The notes under the pieces were generated by a model, which ran no database searches, had not been told where the DNA came from, and saw only the letters and a program-made list of their open reading frames with translations. The translations under genes and the position numbers were made by a program. Positions 28,858 through 37,549 of a DNA stretch of 64,000 nt are shown here, piece by piece (positions within the stretch are counted from its first letter, which is position 1; each line of letters begins with the position of its first letter). Source of the DNA: an uncultured Lachnospiraceae bacterium (GTDB lineage: Bacteria; Bacillota; Clostridia; Lachnospirales; Lachnospiraceae); contig CAJTPF010000016.1 of assembly GCA_910578175.1 (NCBI GenBank), positions 1 to 64,000 of the forward strand, written 5' to 3'.

Positions 28858-29199
28858 TTATGTTTTATCCGAATATTTTTGTAAATATATCATATGATGT
28901 GACCGCAGCATCTGCATAAACATCACCAGCCGCTGAACCGCCAGATTGGCTTCCTCGCCAAAATCCCGGATAATATCACTGGAAATATCGGAAATCGACC
29001 GAACCCCGTCAATCTTTTTCCAGACATAACTCCCGTATTCATCCAGTTCCACCTCGCTTATCTGCGGTGTTTTCATAAACTTCCTGGCACAGGTATGAAA
29101 AAAGCCTTTATTGATCACATAAACAACTACATTTTTTTCACTTGTAAGTTCCCATCTATATTCATTATTAATCACCGGTATCAAATCTTCATAATTCAT
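28858..29199 (-). CDS. PqqD-family protein (RiPP recognition element fold)
   Basis: 113 residues. The pattern ELDEYGSYVWKKIDGVRSIS followed by a helical half (DIIRDFGEEANLAVQRLVMF) matches PqqD: winged helix that binds leader peptides of ribosomal peptides. N-terminal region is longer than classic PqqD. No precursor peptide or radical SAM enzyme is nearby; it lies 24 bp after an OPT transporter gene. Start has AAGGAG. Confidence 0.75.
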   Translation of the reverse strand: MNYEDLIPVINNEYRWELTSEKNVVVYVINKGFFHTCARKFMKTPQISEVELDEYGSYVWKKIDGVRSISDISSDIIRDFGEEANLAVQRLVMFMQMLRSHHMIYLQKYSDKT

Positions 29200-29223
29200 A
29201 AAAAATAAACTCCTTATTTTATT

Positions 29224-30948
29224 TTATAATACTTCCACAAAAGCAAGTATTATCCCTACCAGACCTTCGCCGGCAATCATACCCGATGTAAATAATATTC
29301 CCCGTTCCACTCCTGATTTCTTAACTTTTTCCACGATCCGCCTGATGATCCCTCCAATCATGATACCCATGCTTAAATGAATCGGAAGATACATACCCAC
29401 TGCAAACGGGAGCGACTCTATTCCCATTAATTCTACGGCCACCGCAATGGCCACTCCCACCAGAATAAGATTCCACGGCAGGTTTCCCTCCATAACTCCC
29501 TCCACCACAAGTTTCATAAGCGTTGCCTGGGGCGCCGATAACTCTTCGGAACCATACCCCCATGCATTATTCAGCAGATACAGCACTCCGCTGATACTCA
29601 GCGAAGCTGCGATAACACCGATAATTTCTCCAATCTGCTGCTTCATCGGCGTAGCACCCAGAATATATCCGGTCTTCAAATCCTGGGACGTATCTCCGGC
29701 TATGGCTGAAATGATACAGATAATGGAACCTACGGCAATGGTTCCCGTCATTGCAGCTGCCGTACTCATACCTGACATTTTCATTGCGACCGCCGAGATG
29801 ATCAGTGTCGCAATGGTCATACCGGACACAGGATTATTGCTGCTTCCCACCAGTCCCACCATCCTGGAAGATACGGTGGCAAAAAAGAAACCGAAGATAA
29901 TGATCAGTACCGTGCCCAAAAGATTTACCGGAATATTCGGAGCCAGCCAGATAAACAGACTGATCACGGCCACCAGTATGATGATCCATTTCACAGGAAT
30001 GTTTCGTTCCTGACTTCCTCCTTCCGCCTGAAATTTTCTGTTGGCTCTGGAAAAAGAACCGGCAAACGCATTACAGAGCATCGGAAGAGACTTTATCAGA
30101 CTGATGATACCTGCGGCTGCTACCGCCCCGGCTCCGATATAACGGATATAATTGCTCCAGAGCTGATTCGAAGTCATGCTCCCGATCAATACATCTCCGG
30201 GAAATAATATAATATCATTGCCGAACATACTGATCACCGGCATCAAAGCCAGCCATGATATAATACCGCCTGCCAGCATATAGGAAGCAATACGGAATCC
30301 GCAGATATAGCCTACTGAAATCAGGGCCGGAAGAACATCCACACCGATACCGGCGCCTTTCAGCCTTTTAAATTCATAATGAATCTGACTTCCAAACAGC
30401 CGTATTCCATCCACGATAAATTTATAAATTCCAGCGATCAGCAGTCCGATAAATACCCAGGATGCCTCCGATTTCTTTTCCTCGCCTGCCGCCAGTACTT
30501 TTGCGCATGCGGTTCCTTCCGGATAAGGCAGCGTCATATGTTCTTTTACGATCAGTGCGTTTCGCAGCGGCACCATAAATAAAATGCCAAGGATACTGGC
30601 AGAAATACAGATCGCCGTTATCTCCATATAACCCGGAAAACCTGTTATCCCTTCCTCCGCCCACATAAAAAGTACCGGAAGGGTAAAAATAGCTCCTGCT
30701 GCCACGGATTCCCCCGCAGAACCTATGGTCTGAACCATATTGCTCTCCAGGATGGAATCCTTTCTCAGCAGAACACGGATGATTCCCATGGAAATCACGG
30801 CCGCAGGAATCGATGCGGAAACCGTCATTCCCACACGCAACCCCAGATATGCATTTGCCCCTCCAAACAGAACTGCCAGTAATACACCCAGTATAATCGA
30901 TGTAATGCTAAATTCCACTACAGACGTATCTCTCTTTTTTCCACTCAT
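29224..30948 (-). CDS. OPT-family oligopeptide/metal-chelate transporter
   Basis: 574 residues with about 14-16 membrane helices. The OPT opening is GVLLAVLFGGANAYLGLRVG, with LPYPEGTACAKVL at about 140 and repeated GYI-type glycines. Members take up oligopeptides or iron-siderophore/metal-peptide complexes by proton symport. It follows spoVAE by 54 bp with no evident terminator and could be read through from the spoVA operon, then continue into the PqqD-like gene. Confidence 0.9.
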   Translation of the reverse strand: MSGKKRDTSVVEFSITSIILGVLLAVLFGGANAYLGLRVGMTVSASIPAAVISMGIIRVLLRKDSILESNMVQTIGSAGESVAAGAIFTLPVLFMWAEEGITGFPGYMEITAICISASILGILFMVPLRNALIVKEHMTLPYPEGTACAKVLAAGEEKKSEASWVFIGLLIAGIYKFIVDGIRLFGSQIHYEFKRLKGAGIGVDVLPALISVGYICGFRIASYMLAGGIISWLALMPVISMFGNDIILFPGDVLIGSMTSNQLWSNYIRYIGAGAVAAAGIISLIKSLPMLCNAFAGSFSRANRKFQAEGGSQERNIPVKWIIILVAVISLFIWLAPNIPVNLLGTVLIIIFGFFFATVSSRMVGLVGSSNNPVSGMTIATLIISAVAMKMSGMSTAAAMTGTIAVGSIICIISAIAGDTSQDLKTGYILGATPMKQQIGEIIGVIAASLSISGVLYLLNNAWGYGSEELSAPQATLMKLVVEGVMEGNLPWNLILVGVAIAVAVELMGIESLPFAVGMYLPIHLSMGIMIGGIIRRIVEKVKKSGVERGILFTSGMIAGEGLVGIILAFVEVL

Positions 30949-31002
30949 ATATGATGCTTCCCTTACAATTTATTTCATACTCCGGCCTCAAAACAGCAGA
31001 CA

Positions 31003-31359
31003 TTATCCCTGCATTTTGGATTTGAATATCAGTGCGGAAATAAAACCAAAGATCAGCGCACCCGAAATGCCTACCGCACTGGCTTTAAATCCTCCCATAA
31101 ACGTTCCCAGAAATCCGTTGGCATCCACCGCTTCTTTAACCCCTTTGATCAGTGTATTTCCAAATCCCAGCAACGGAATGCTTGCTCCGGCTCCGGCAAA
31201 ATCTATAAACGGCTGATAAAGTCCCACGGCTCCCAATACAGCCCCTATTACCACCAGTCCGGTCATGATCCTGCCCGGCATGAGTTTTGTTTTATCTATG
31301 AATATCTGCACGATTGCACAAATGATTCCTCCAACTATAAACGCCTTGATCAATGCCAT
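31003..31359 (-). CDS. spoVAE: Stage V sporulation protein AE (AEb type)
   Basis: 118 residues, three membrane helices and the family motifs DFAGAGASIPLLGFGNTL and GVKEAVDANGFLG. Part of the inner spore membrane channel that carries calcium-dipicolinate in during sporulation and out on germination. GAGGAGGT precedes the start. Paralogous to SpoVAC (compare the shared GAGA ... GF region). Follows spoVAD by 18 bp. Confidence 0.93.
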   Translation of the reverse strand: MALIKAFIVGGIICAIVQIFIDKTKLMPGRIMTGLVVIGAVLGAVGLYQPFIDFAGAGASIPLLGFGNTLIKGVKEAVDANGFLGTFMGGFKASAVGISGALIFGFISALIFKSKMQG

Positions 31360-31377
31360 TATACTACCTCCTCACTG

Positions 31378-32436
31378 TTATTTATTTGGATGTTCAATCA
31401 TGACGGCATGGGCGATGCCCGGTACATTCTGTCCTTCATTAAAGCTGGTAGGCGAAAGTAACGCGCCGGTAGGCACAAATAATACTTTCTTCCAGATACC
31501 TTTTTTAATGTTGTTCAAAATATGACCGCATAAGACCGTCGCCGAACATCCGCAGCCGCTGCCGCCGGCATGAGTATCCTGTTTTTCGGAATCAAAGATT
31601 TCTATTCCGCAATCCATATGATTATCAGTGATCTCTATTCCTTTCCTCTGGAGAAGATCGATCAGAATGGTTTGTCCCACATATCCCAGATCTCCGGTAA
31701 TGATCTTATCATACTCTCCCGGCTCATAACCAAAATCGATCAGATTCTGCTCAATAACATCGGCTGCCGCCGGCGCCATACATGCACCCATATTCTGGGA
31801 ATCTTTACAGCCATAATCCACGATCTTTCCGGTGGTGATCCCGGTGATCTTTCCTTTGATCATGTTTTTTTCCGATTTATTCGTGGCATTGCCGATGACA
31901 ACCGCACCGCAGCCGGTTACCGTCCATGTGGCCGAATAAGGTCTCTGGGTACTGTATTCCAGCGGAAACCGAAACGTCTTTTCCGCACTGGCATAATGAC
32001 TGGAAGCCATTGCGATGACGTTATTGGCATATCCTCCCGCTACGGTCATGGACGCCAGACTGATCGCCTCGCCCATGGTGGAACAGGCGCCGTACAGACC
32101 AAACAGCGGAATTTCAAATTTAAGAATACCAAAGGTGGTGGCGATCAGTTGCCCCATCAGGTCTCCCGCAAAAATATACCGGAAATCCGTTTTTTTGTAT
32201 CCCGATTTTTCCAACAGGACATCAATGGTTTTTTCCTGTAATGCAGATTCTGCTTCTTCCCATGTGTCACATCCGAATAAACTGTCTTCTTCAATATAGT
32301 CAAAGGTATCTTTCAGTGGTCCTTCTCCCTCTTTACTTCCGCATACACATGCACTTTCCAAAATATACGGCGGCGCGGCAAATTCAATGCTCTGCGCCCC
32401 CTTCATCTGTCTTACGCCTTTAATTATCTCAGACAT
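31378..32436 (-). CDS. spoVAD: Stage V sporulation protein AD
   Basis: 352 residues, thiolase/KAS III-like fold. Family sequence IYAGDLMGQLIATTFG, GLYGACSTMGEAI (position of the thiolase cysteine) and GGSGCGCSATVLCGHIL near the end. In Bacillus SpoVAD binds dipicolinate directly on the inner membrane surface. Start MSEIIKGVRQ has AGGAGGG; the longer upstream reading is rejected. Central gene of the spoVA operon. Confidence 0.95.
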   Translation of the reverse strand: MSEIIKGVRQMKGAQSIEFAAPPYILESACVCGSKEGEGPLKDTFDYIEEDSLFGCDTWEEAESALQEKTIDVLLEKSGYKKTDFRYIFAGDLMGQLIATTFGILKFEIPLFGLYGACSTMGEAISLASMTVAGGYANNVIAMASSHYASAEKTFRFPLEYSTQRPYSATWTVTGCGAVVIGNATNKSEKNMIKGKITGITTGKIVDYGCKDSQNMGACMAPAAADVIEQNLIDFGYEPGEYDKIITGDLGYVGQTILIDLLQRKGIEITDNHMDCGIEIFDSEKQDTHAGGSGCGCSATVLCGHILNNIKKGIWKKVLFVPTGALLSPTSFNEGQNVPGIAHAVMIEHPNK

Positions 32437-32534
32437 ATCTGCCCTCCTATATTTAATCATCACACCGAAATTTCTGTTGCTCCCTAAAACTCCCAAAACA
32501 CCCGGCTATGATCCGGCCGGTTGCAAACGGTTAT

Positions 32535-33026
32535 TTACCACCAGCCAAACATCTGCCCTGCCCAGTATATAACTCCTAAGATCCAGCTGCTGAAAATACC
32601 GTATAAAATTACAGGTCCGGCTATTGTAAATATTTTACAACCCAGTCCCATCACAAAACCTTCTGCCTTAAATTCAATGGCGGAAGCCGCTACGGAATTG
32701 GCAAATCCCGTGATCGGTACCAATGCGCCGGCTCCGGCAAAGTTTCCTATCTTCGGATAAATATTTAATCCGGTCAGCAGCGCCGACAATGCGATCAGGA
32801 TCAAAAGCGTCATGCTGTCGGCCGCTTTTTCTTCCACTCCGTAATGTTTGATAACATCACCGATTCCCTGTCCCAGTGTACAGATCAGTCCGCCAACGAT
32901 GAATGCCCAAAGCATATTCTTCGACAAACTCGTGGTTTTGGTCACCTGTTTTACATAATCATTATATTCCTTTGCTCTTTCTTTTTTTGCTTCTTCTTTC
33001 TTTGATTCCTGCATAATGTTTTCCAT
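32535..33026 (-). CDS. spoVAC: Stage V sporulation protein AC
   Basis: 163 residues. A basic, charged N-terminus (1-40) is followed by four membrane helices with GNFAGAGALVPITGFANSVA. SpoVAC has mechanosensitive channel activity in Bacillus and forms the DPA channel with AE. Ribosome site is weak (GGTGAT); a second ATG four codons in is possible. Confidence 0.94.
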   Translation of the reverse strand: MENIMQESKKEEAKKERAKEYNDYVKQVTKTTSLSKNMLWAFIVGGLICTLGQGIGDVIKHYGVEEKAADSMTLLILIALSALLTGLNIYPKIGNFAGAGALVPITGFANSVAASAIEFKAEGFVMGLGCKIFTIAGPVILYGIFSSWILGVIYWAGQMFGWW

Positions 33027-33092
33027 ATATCACCGTCCTGCCCGTGATATTGCCCTCCATTCTTTCTTTTTCATTTAAACCATTCTACGATT

Positions 33093-33524
33093 TCAGAAGA
33101 AAAAATACAAAATATTGCCTGCAAACTTTCCGATGGCCACTGCCAGTATTACCATCCATAAATAATGACTGATTTCCAGCCTTCGGAAAGAAATACTGCT
33201 GACATCCAGAGATTCTGCCAGAGACATAGCCAGACAGCCCACAAAAATCCCCATACAGATACCCATCACGGCTATCAGCGGTATCCATACAGCCGGTGTC
33301 ATGGCCTGAAGATTCATTCTTGGCTCATATATGACTACTGCATTTCCGATTATACTTCCGGCGATTATACAATTTTCGTAATGTACGATTTTTTTGCTGG
33401 TGCCCGTATGATATGCCAGCCGGGTAACCACGCCCACTGAAGTAAGCAGTGCGGCCACACCGCCGGCGACCAGTGTTCCTGCCGATATGCCAAGGATGAC
33501 CAGTAATATATATCTTAAAATCAT
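33093..33524 (-). CDS. spoVAB: Stage V sporulation protein AB
   Basis: 143 residues, five membrane helices; opening GISAGTLVAGGVAALLTSVGVVTRL and the SxE-SLDVSSI motif characteristic of SpoVAB. Needed with AA for DPA uptake into the forespore. Its start overlaps the end of spoVAA by 4 bp. Confidence 0.92.
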   Translation of the reverse strand: MILRYILLVILGISAGTLVAGGVAALLTSVGVVTRLAYHTGTSKKIVHYENCIIAGSIIGNAVVIYEPRMNLQAMTPAVWIPLIAVMGICMGIFVGCLAMSLAESLDVSSISFRRLEISHYLWMVILAVAIGKFAGNILYFFF

Positions 33525-33844
33525 TCCGATTCACCGCTTTCACTCTTTTCATATTCCGTTACATCCTGCTGGTATTGCCACATCTTTATCTGAAGCGGAG
33601 TTGGATCATCCTTAATCTTTTTATTTCCAAAGTGATTAAAGAAAACGATAATACCGGAAGAGATTCCCAACGCATAGGTGAATTCCAGTATTCCGTTTGA
33701 CTCTGCTCCTTCTCCCAAAACAATCTGATAGAGACGCTCAAACAGATCGGTGACCGCCACATCTTCATTAAAAGACATGATCGCGAATGCAGCGCCAAAC
33801 AAAACTATAAAAGATACGATCAGCACTTTTATCTTCTCAGACAA
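33521..33844 (-). CDS. spoVAA: Stage V sporulation protein AA, lacking the usual N-terminal domain
   Basis: 107 residues from a TTG start. It matches only the C-terminal half of Bacillus SpoVAA (about 206 residues): TM helix with FAIMSFNEDVAVTDLFERLY, then GISSGIIVFFNHF and DDPTPLQIKMWQYQQDVTEY. The roughly 100-residue N-terminal soluble domain is not encoded in the 200 bp upstream in any frame. Instead a 48-codon membrane peptide gene ends inside its first codons (8-bp overlap). Either a shortened lineage form or the N-domain has been lost. Confidence 0.85.
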   Translation of the reverse strand: MSEKIKVLIVSFIVLFGAAFAIMSFNEDVAVTDLFERLYQIVLGEGAESNGILEFTYALGISSGIIVFFNHFGNKKIKDDPTPLQIKMWQYQQDVTEYEKSESGESE

Positions 33845-33983
33845 AATAATTCATTCCCTTCTTTATTAAGGTTCCGTCTGTTATCGTCGGTGTGTCGGAA
33901 TTCATATTATATATGAAATATGCGCATACCAGAACGATACCAACGATCAAAAGAGCCAGCAGCCATTTACCCATTTTATTCAT
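33837..33983 (-). CDS. Single-pass membrane microprotein ahead of spoVAA
   Basis: 48 residues: MNKMGKWLLALLIVGIVLVC, then a short polar tail. One N-in membrane helix (residues 6-25). The start has GGAGAAAGGATC about 10 nt upstream; the stop overlaps the spoVAA start, giving tight coupling. First gene of the spoVA operon here, with MCP terminator upstream. Not recognised. Could be an anchor or stabiliser that replaces the missing SpoVAA N-terminal part; that is inference. Confidence 0.6.
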   Translation of the reverse strand: MNKMGKWLLALLIVGIVLVCAYFIYNMNSDTPTITDGTLIKKGMNYFV

Positions 33984-34104
33984 ATAATTGATCCTTTCTC
34001 CGTAATATTGTTGATCTATTAAAACCCTCGGTTATATTTTTTTCTTTTTTATCACTATTATTCATAAATTATAAAAATAAGATTTATTTGGAAACAATAA
34101 AAAA

Positions 34105-34162
34105 AGAACTGCTGCAGAGAAAACCGGCAGATTTTTCCGCCTGTTTCAATTGCAACAGTCTC
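34105..34162 (-). terminator. Terminator of the chemotaxis receptor gene
   Basis: AGACTGTTGC side (34152-34161) pairs with GCAGCAGTTCT side (34105-34115), with a nested hairpin, then TTTTTTT on the minus strand. It separates the receptor transcript from the spoVA operon. Confidence 0.7.
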
Positions 34163-34179
34163 TTTTTTATTAATATTTA

Positions 34180-36672
34180 TTACTGTTCTTCTGTTTTTTT
34201 CGTTTCATTTTCCAGATTCTCAGTCAGTGCATTTCCCACTTTGAACACGCTTACCGATTCATCCAGTTCCTGAGAGTTAGTCTGAAGCTGTTTCACGGCA
34301 GAATTCAGGATTTCCACTGCTTCTAACTGTTTCTCGGCATTTTTACTCAATTCGGTGGAAGCGGCTTCTGTCTCATTAGAAGTAGCCGAAATGCTTGCAA
34401 TGGCATCCATGGTATCATTCTTGGCTGTCTCAATACCGTTCATATTGGATGAAATGGTATCCAGATCCCTGGCAAGAGTACTTACATGTTTTCTGATATC
34501 TTCAAATACCTTAACCGTGGTGTTCAACGCTTCGGCCTGATAATTAACAATGTCATCCGCACGTTCTGCAGTTTCGATGGTCTTAGTCATCCTGTCCTGA
34601 ATCCGGATAATGATCTTGCCGATCTTTGTTCCGGCTTCTGCAGACTGCTCCGCCAGTTTTCTGATTTCATCAGAAACCACTGCAAAACCGCGTCCTGCCT
34701 CGCCTGCTCTGGCTGCCTCAATGGAAGCATTCAGAGATAACAGACTGGTTTCGTCTGCGATCTCGTTTATGGTTCCGATAATGGAGTTAATGGCTTTGGA
34801 TTCCTTTTCCAGTTCGCTGATATCACTAATGATAGCTTTCGTGATAGCCGTGGTATCCTGTACCCTTTCACCCAGTTCGGTTACGATCACCATTCCGTTG
34901 TCAACCGTATCCTGGGTCTTACCCGCTATGGTTTCAATCTCACTGGTTCTGTCATAAACCACGGATATCCGGTCTGCCAGATCGGACATCTGGTTCAGAC
35001 AGCTTTCAGTATCCTCCGACTGCTGGATCAGTCCTGCCTCGATATAACCGATGGCTTCCGTTATATCTTTGGTAGCCTTATATAAAACTTCAGAATTATC
35101 ACTTACCTGATTTGCAGAATCATTTACCTGGGTACTGACTCTCGTCATTTTAACGATCAGTGATTTAATGCTGGAAATCATATTACTGATATTACCGGAT
35201 AATATCCGGAATTCATCTTTCCGTTTCACTTCGATGGTTCCTGTCAGATCACCTTCGGATGTCTGTTTCATAACTGCGTTGACTTTATTTATTGTCTTGG
35301 CGATTCCCAGAGCCAGCACGGAACCGATAACAAATGCTATGATGCAGCATGCGATGATCGTCACAACGGTATAGTTCCGTATTTCATTTGCCTCCCGGAT
35401 GATAACGGTCTTCGGTACCAGTGCACATACGATTCCGTTTCCGGTTTCCACTTTATTATAGAGGAAAAGATATGACTGGCCTTTATAGTTGATATACTTA
35501 TAACCGCCCTCTTCCTCATCTACGATATTCTGGTAAAAACTCTGGGAGCTGAATTCAAAATCATCGCTTCCGCTTATGACTTCCCGTCCGTCAGAAGTAA
35601 TAAATCCTTTGATACTGTCCTCGCCTACCCTGGCATTATCAAGAATTTCCTGAATAAAAGAAGTCTTTACATCAATCACGATATATCCAACCTGCTTATT
35701 CCGGCTGTCCAGCAGTTTCCGGAACAGGGACAGCGTATAGTCTTTTTCCTCTATACCCAACACTTCGTCCAAAGCCGGATGCCTGCTGACCCAGCAGATG
35801 GAGGATTTGTTTTCTTCCATATATTTCTCGACATAGGCACCTGTTTCCGATTCGGCAAACGGCGTATAGGCATCGGTTCTCTTAACGATACCGGTATTGG
35901 TTATGACGTTGTTCTGATTCTTACTGAATGCCAGAATATCCAGAATATACTTATCCGCAACCGCTTCATTGACGATCGTGGTTCTGGATTCGATTTCATA
36001 ATCCGTACCGTATATTCCGCCAAAGTGGGAATTTATGGTATCATTAACCGCAAGTCTGGTAGATGACAGCTCAATATTTTCGAATCCGAGTTCAAAATAT
36101 TCTTTTAACATGTTAATACTGGTATATGTCAGTGATTCCGCATTCTTCTTCAGACCCTGTTCGGATTTACTGTATATTATGATTCCAACTACAATAAATA
36201 AACAAACCGGTAATAAAAATGCAGCAATCAGCTTTGACTGGATTCCCTGAAATTTCGCGGTTTTCTTTAATATTCCCTGGGCGCTTTTAGTTTTGCTGAC
36301 CGTCTTTGCCTTCTTCTGCCTTACCGGTCTTTCCTTTTTTACTTTTGGCTGTCTAACCGGTTTTTCTTTTTTCACTTTCGGTTCTTTCACCGGTTTTTCC
36401 TTTTTCACCTTTGGCTGTTTCACCGGTTTTTCTTTTTTCACTCTTGGTTCTTTCACCGGTTTTTCTTTTTTCACTCTCGGCTGTTTCACCGGCTTTTCTT
36501 TTTTCACTCCTGGTTCTTTTACCGGCTTTTCGTTGTTCATTTTTGATTCACTCATCTGTCGTTCCCCCGGCTCTTCTGCCGTTTTCTCCTCATATATGTC
36601 TTGTTTTAATCCTGTGGATTCCGTATCTTTTTCCCCTGCCCTGTCCAGCACTCCGTCACCATCAATATTCAT
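34180..36672 (-). CDS. Methyl-accepting chemotaxis protein with lysine/proline-repeat N-terminus
   Basis: 830 residues. Residues 1-48 are acidic and polar; 49-125 are tandem 11-residue repeats of the KPVKEPxVKKE type. A membrane helix (AAFLLPVCLFIVVGIII) follows at about 150-168, then an extracellular Cache-like sensor (about 175-420), a second helix (VVTIIACCIIAFVIGSVLAL), HAMP and the long signalling coiled coil. The hairpin tip reads EIADETSLLSLNASIEAARA GEAGRGFAVVSDEIRKLAEQ, standard for contact with CheA/CheW. A cytoplasmic 150-residue tail before TM1 is unusual for an MCP. Lies alone between sigF and spoVAA with its own promoter and terminator. Confidence 0.92.
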   Translation of the reverse strand: MNIDGDGVLDRAGEKDTESTGLKQDIYEEKTAEEPGERQMSESKMNNEKPVKEPGVKKEKPVKQPRVKKEKPVKEPRVKKEKPVKQPKVKKEKPVKEPKVKKEKPVRQPKVKKERPVRQKKAKTVSKTKSAQGILKKTAKFQGIQSKLIAAFLLPVCLFIVVGIIIYSKSEQGLKKNAESLTYTSINMLKEYFELGFENIELSSTRLAVNDTINSHFGGIYGTDYEIESRTTIVNEAVADKYILDILAFSKNQNNVITNTGIVKRTDAYTPFAESETGAYVEKYMEENKSSICWVSRHPALDEVLGIEEKDYTLSLFRKLLDSRNKQVGYIVIDVKTSFIQEILDNARVGEDSIKGFITSDGREVISGSDDFEFSSQSFYQNIVDEEEGGYKYINYKGQSYLFLYNKVETGNGIVCALVPKTVIIREANEIRNYTVVTIIACCIIAFVIGSVLALGIAKTINKVNAVMKQTSEGDLTGTIEVKRKDEFRILSGNISNMISSIKSLIVKMTRVSTQVNDSANQVSDNSEVLYKATKDITEAIGYIEAGLIQQSEDTESCLNQMSDLADRISVVYDRTSEIETIAGKTQDTVDNGMVIVTELGERVQDTTAITKAIISDISELEKESKAINSIIGTINEIADETSLLSLNASIEAARAGEAGRGFAVVSDEIRKLAEQSAEAGTKIGKIIIRIQDRMTKTIETAERADDIVNYQAEALNTTVKVFEDIRKHVSTLARDLDTISSNMNGIETAKNDTMDAIASISATSNETEAASTELSKNAEKQLEAVEILNSAVKQLQTNSQELDESVSVFKVGNALTENLENETKKTEEQ
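36298..36528 (-). repeat. 33-bp coding repeats (Lys/Pro-rich) in the receptor gene
   Basis: Seven tandem copies of an 11-codon unit KPVKEPGVKKE / KPVKQPRVKKE. E and Q alternate from copy to copy, so the real duplication unit is probably 66 bp (22 residues) repeated three times. The last unit is degraded (RPVRQKKAKTV). Confidence 0.85.
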
Positions 36673-36719
36673 TATGCCACACCTGCTTTCGTTTCACCTA
36701 ATGCATACCTATGGTTAAT

Positions 36720-36749
36720 ATTATACAATATCCCAGATATAAATGCCAA
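36720..36749 (-). promoter_or_regulatory. Sigma-A-type promoter for the chemotaxis receptor
   Basis: On the minus strand TTGGCA (36744-36749), 18-bp spacer, TATAAT (36720-36725). The -10 ends 47 bp before the receptor ATG. It implies the receptor is not simply part of the spoIIA-sigF transcript. Confidence 0.65.
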
Positions 36750-36811
36750 TGTTTTCGTCATATTTTCATATTTTTTTGCAATTTTCGTCATTATATCCCA
36801 AAACTAGTTTA

Positions 36812-37537
36812 TTATGATATCATTTCTTTTCTCATCTTACAGAGCAGTTTCTTTTCCAGCCTGGATACCTGCACCTGACTGATGCCCAGCCGTTTTGCAA
36901 CCTCGGTCTGGGTTTTATTTTGAAAATATCGTAAATTCAGCAGATTTTTCTCATTCTCATCCAATCCGGAAATCACCTGTTCCAGCATCAGATTATTTAA
37001 AATTTTCTCCGTCTGTTCTTCTCCTGCTTTCTCATTGGATATCTTATCAATTAAATACACCTCGCTTCCGTCGCTCTGATAAACGGAGCGGTAAATGGAT
37101 TCCACTTCCGTCAGTGATTCCATGGCAACCACGATATCCTGTACCGGAATTTCCATCTTTAGGCTGATTTCTTCGATTGTAGGCTCTCTGCCAAGACTTT
37201 GGGCCATTTCCAGCGATGCGCGCCGGATCTTCCATGAATTTTCCTTCACCGAACGGGATACTTTGATCATACCGTCGTCTCTCATAAAACGTTTGATTTC
37301 TCCCATGATCAGCGGAACAGCATATGTAGAAAACTTCACTTCAAAAGCATTGTCAAATTTATCGATTGCCTTGATCAGCCCGATACAGCCGATCTGAAAC
37401 AGATCCTCCTGCTCATATCCCCTGTTTCCAAACCTGCGTACAATACTCCATATCAGTCCCATGTTTTCCTGCACCAGTCTGTCTCTGGCTTCCTTATCCC
37501 CTTTGTGTGCCAATTCAATCAGTGCAATGTTTTCCAT
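36812..37537 (-). CDS. sigF: Forespore RNA polymerase sigma factor SigF
   Basis: 241 residues. Region 2 contains EDLFQIGCIGLIKAIDKFD and KFSTYAVPLIMGEIKRFMRDDG; region 4 has the helix-turn-helix TQTEVAKRLGISQVQVSRLE. First forespore-specific sigma factor, held inactive by SpoIIAB. Third gene of spoIIAA-spoIIAB-sigF, 12 bp after spoIIAB. Confidence 0.96.
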   Translation of the reverse strand: MENIALIELAHKGDKEARDRLVQENMGLIWSIVRRFGNRGYEQEDLFQIGCIGLIKAIDKFDNAFEVKFSTYAVPLIMGEIKRFMRDDGMIKVSRSVKENSWKIRRASLEMAQSLGREPTIEEISLKMEIPVQDIVVAMESLTEVESIYRSVYQSDGSEVYLIDKISNEKAGEEQTEKILNNLMLEQVISGLDENEKNLLNLRYFQNKTQTEVAKRLGISQVQVSRLEKKLLCKMRKEMIS

Positions 37538-37549
37538 AGGCCTACCCCT

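Noticed and set aside
34032-34064. Sigma-G promoter for the spoVA operon (TGAATA and AATATAA, minus strand)
   Set aside because: The spacing is about 20 bp instead of 17-18 and the -10 fits poorly.
36298-36528. CRISPR-like array
   Set aside because: Units are directly adjacent, in frame and without spacers; this is a coding repeat.
36293-36718. Plus-strand Phe/Ser-rich ORF of 141 codons
   Set aside because: Shadow of the Lys/Pro repeat of the chemotaxis receptor read on the opposite strand.
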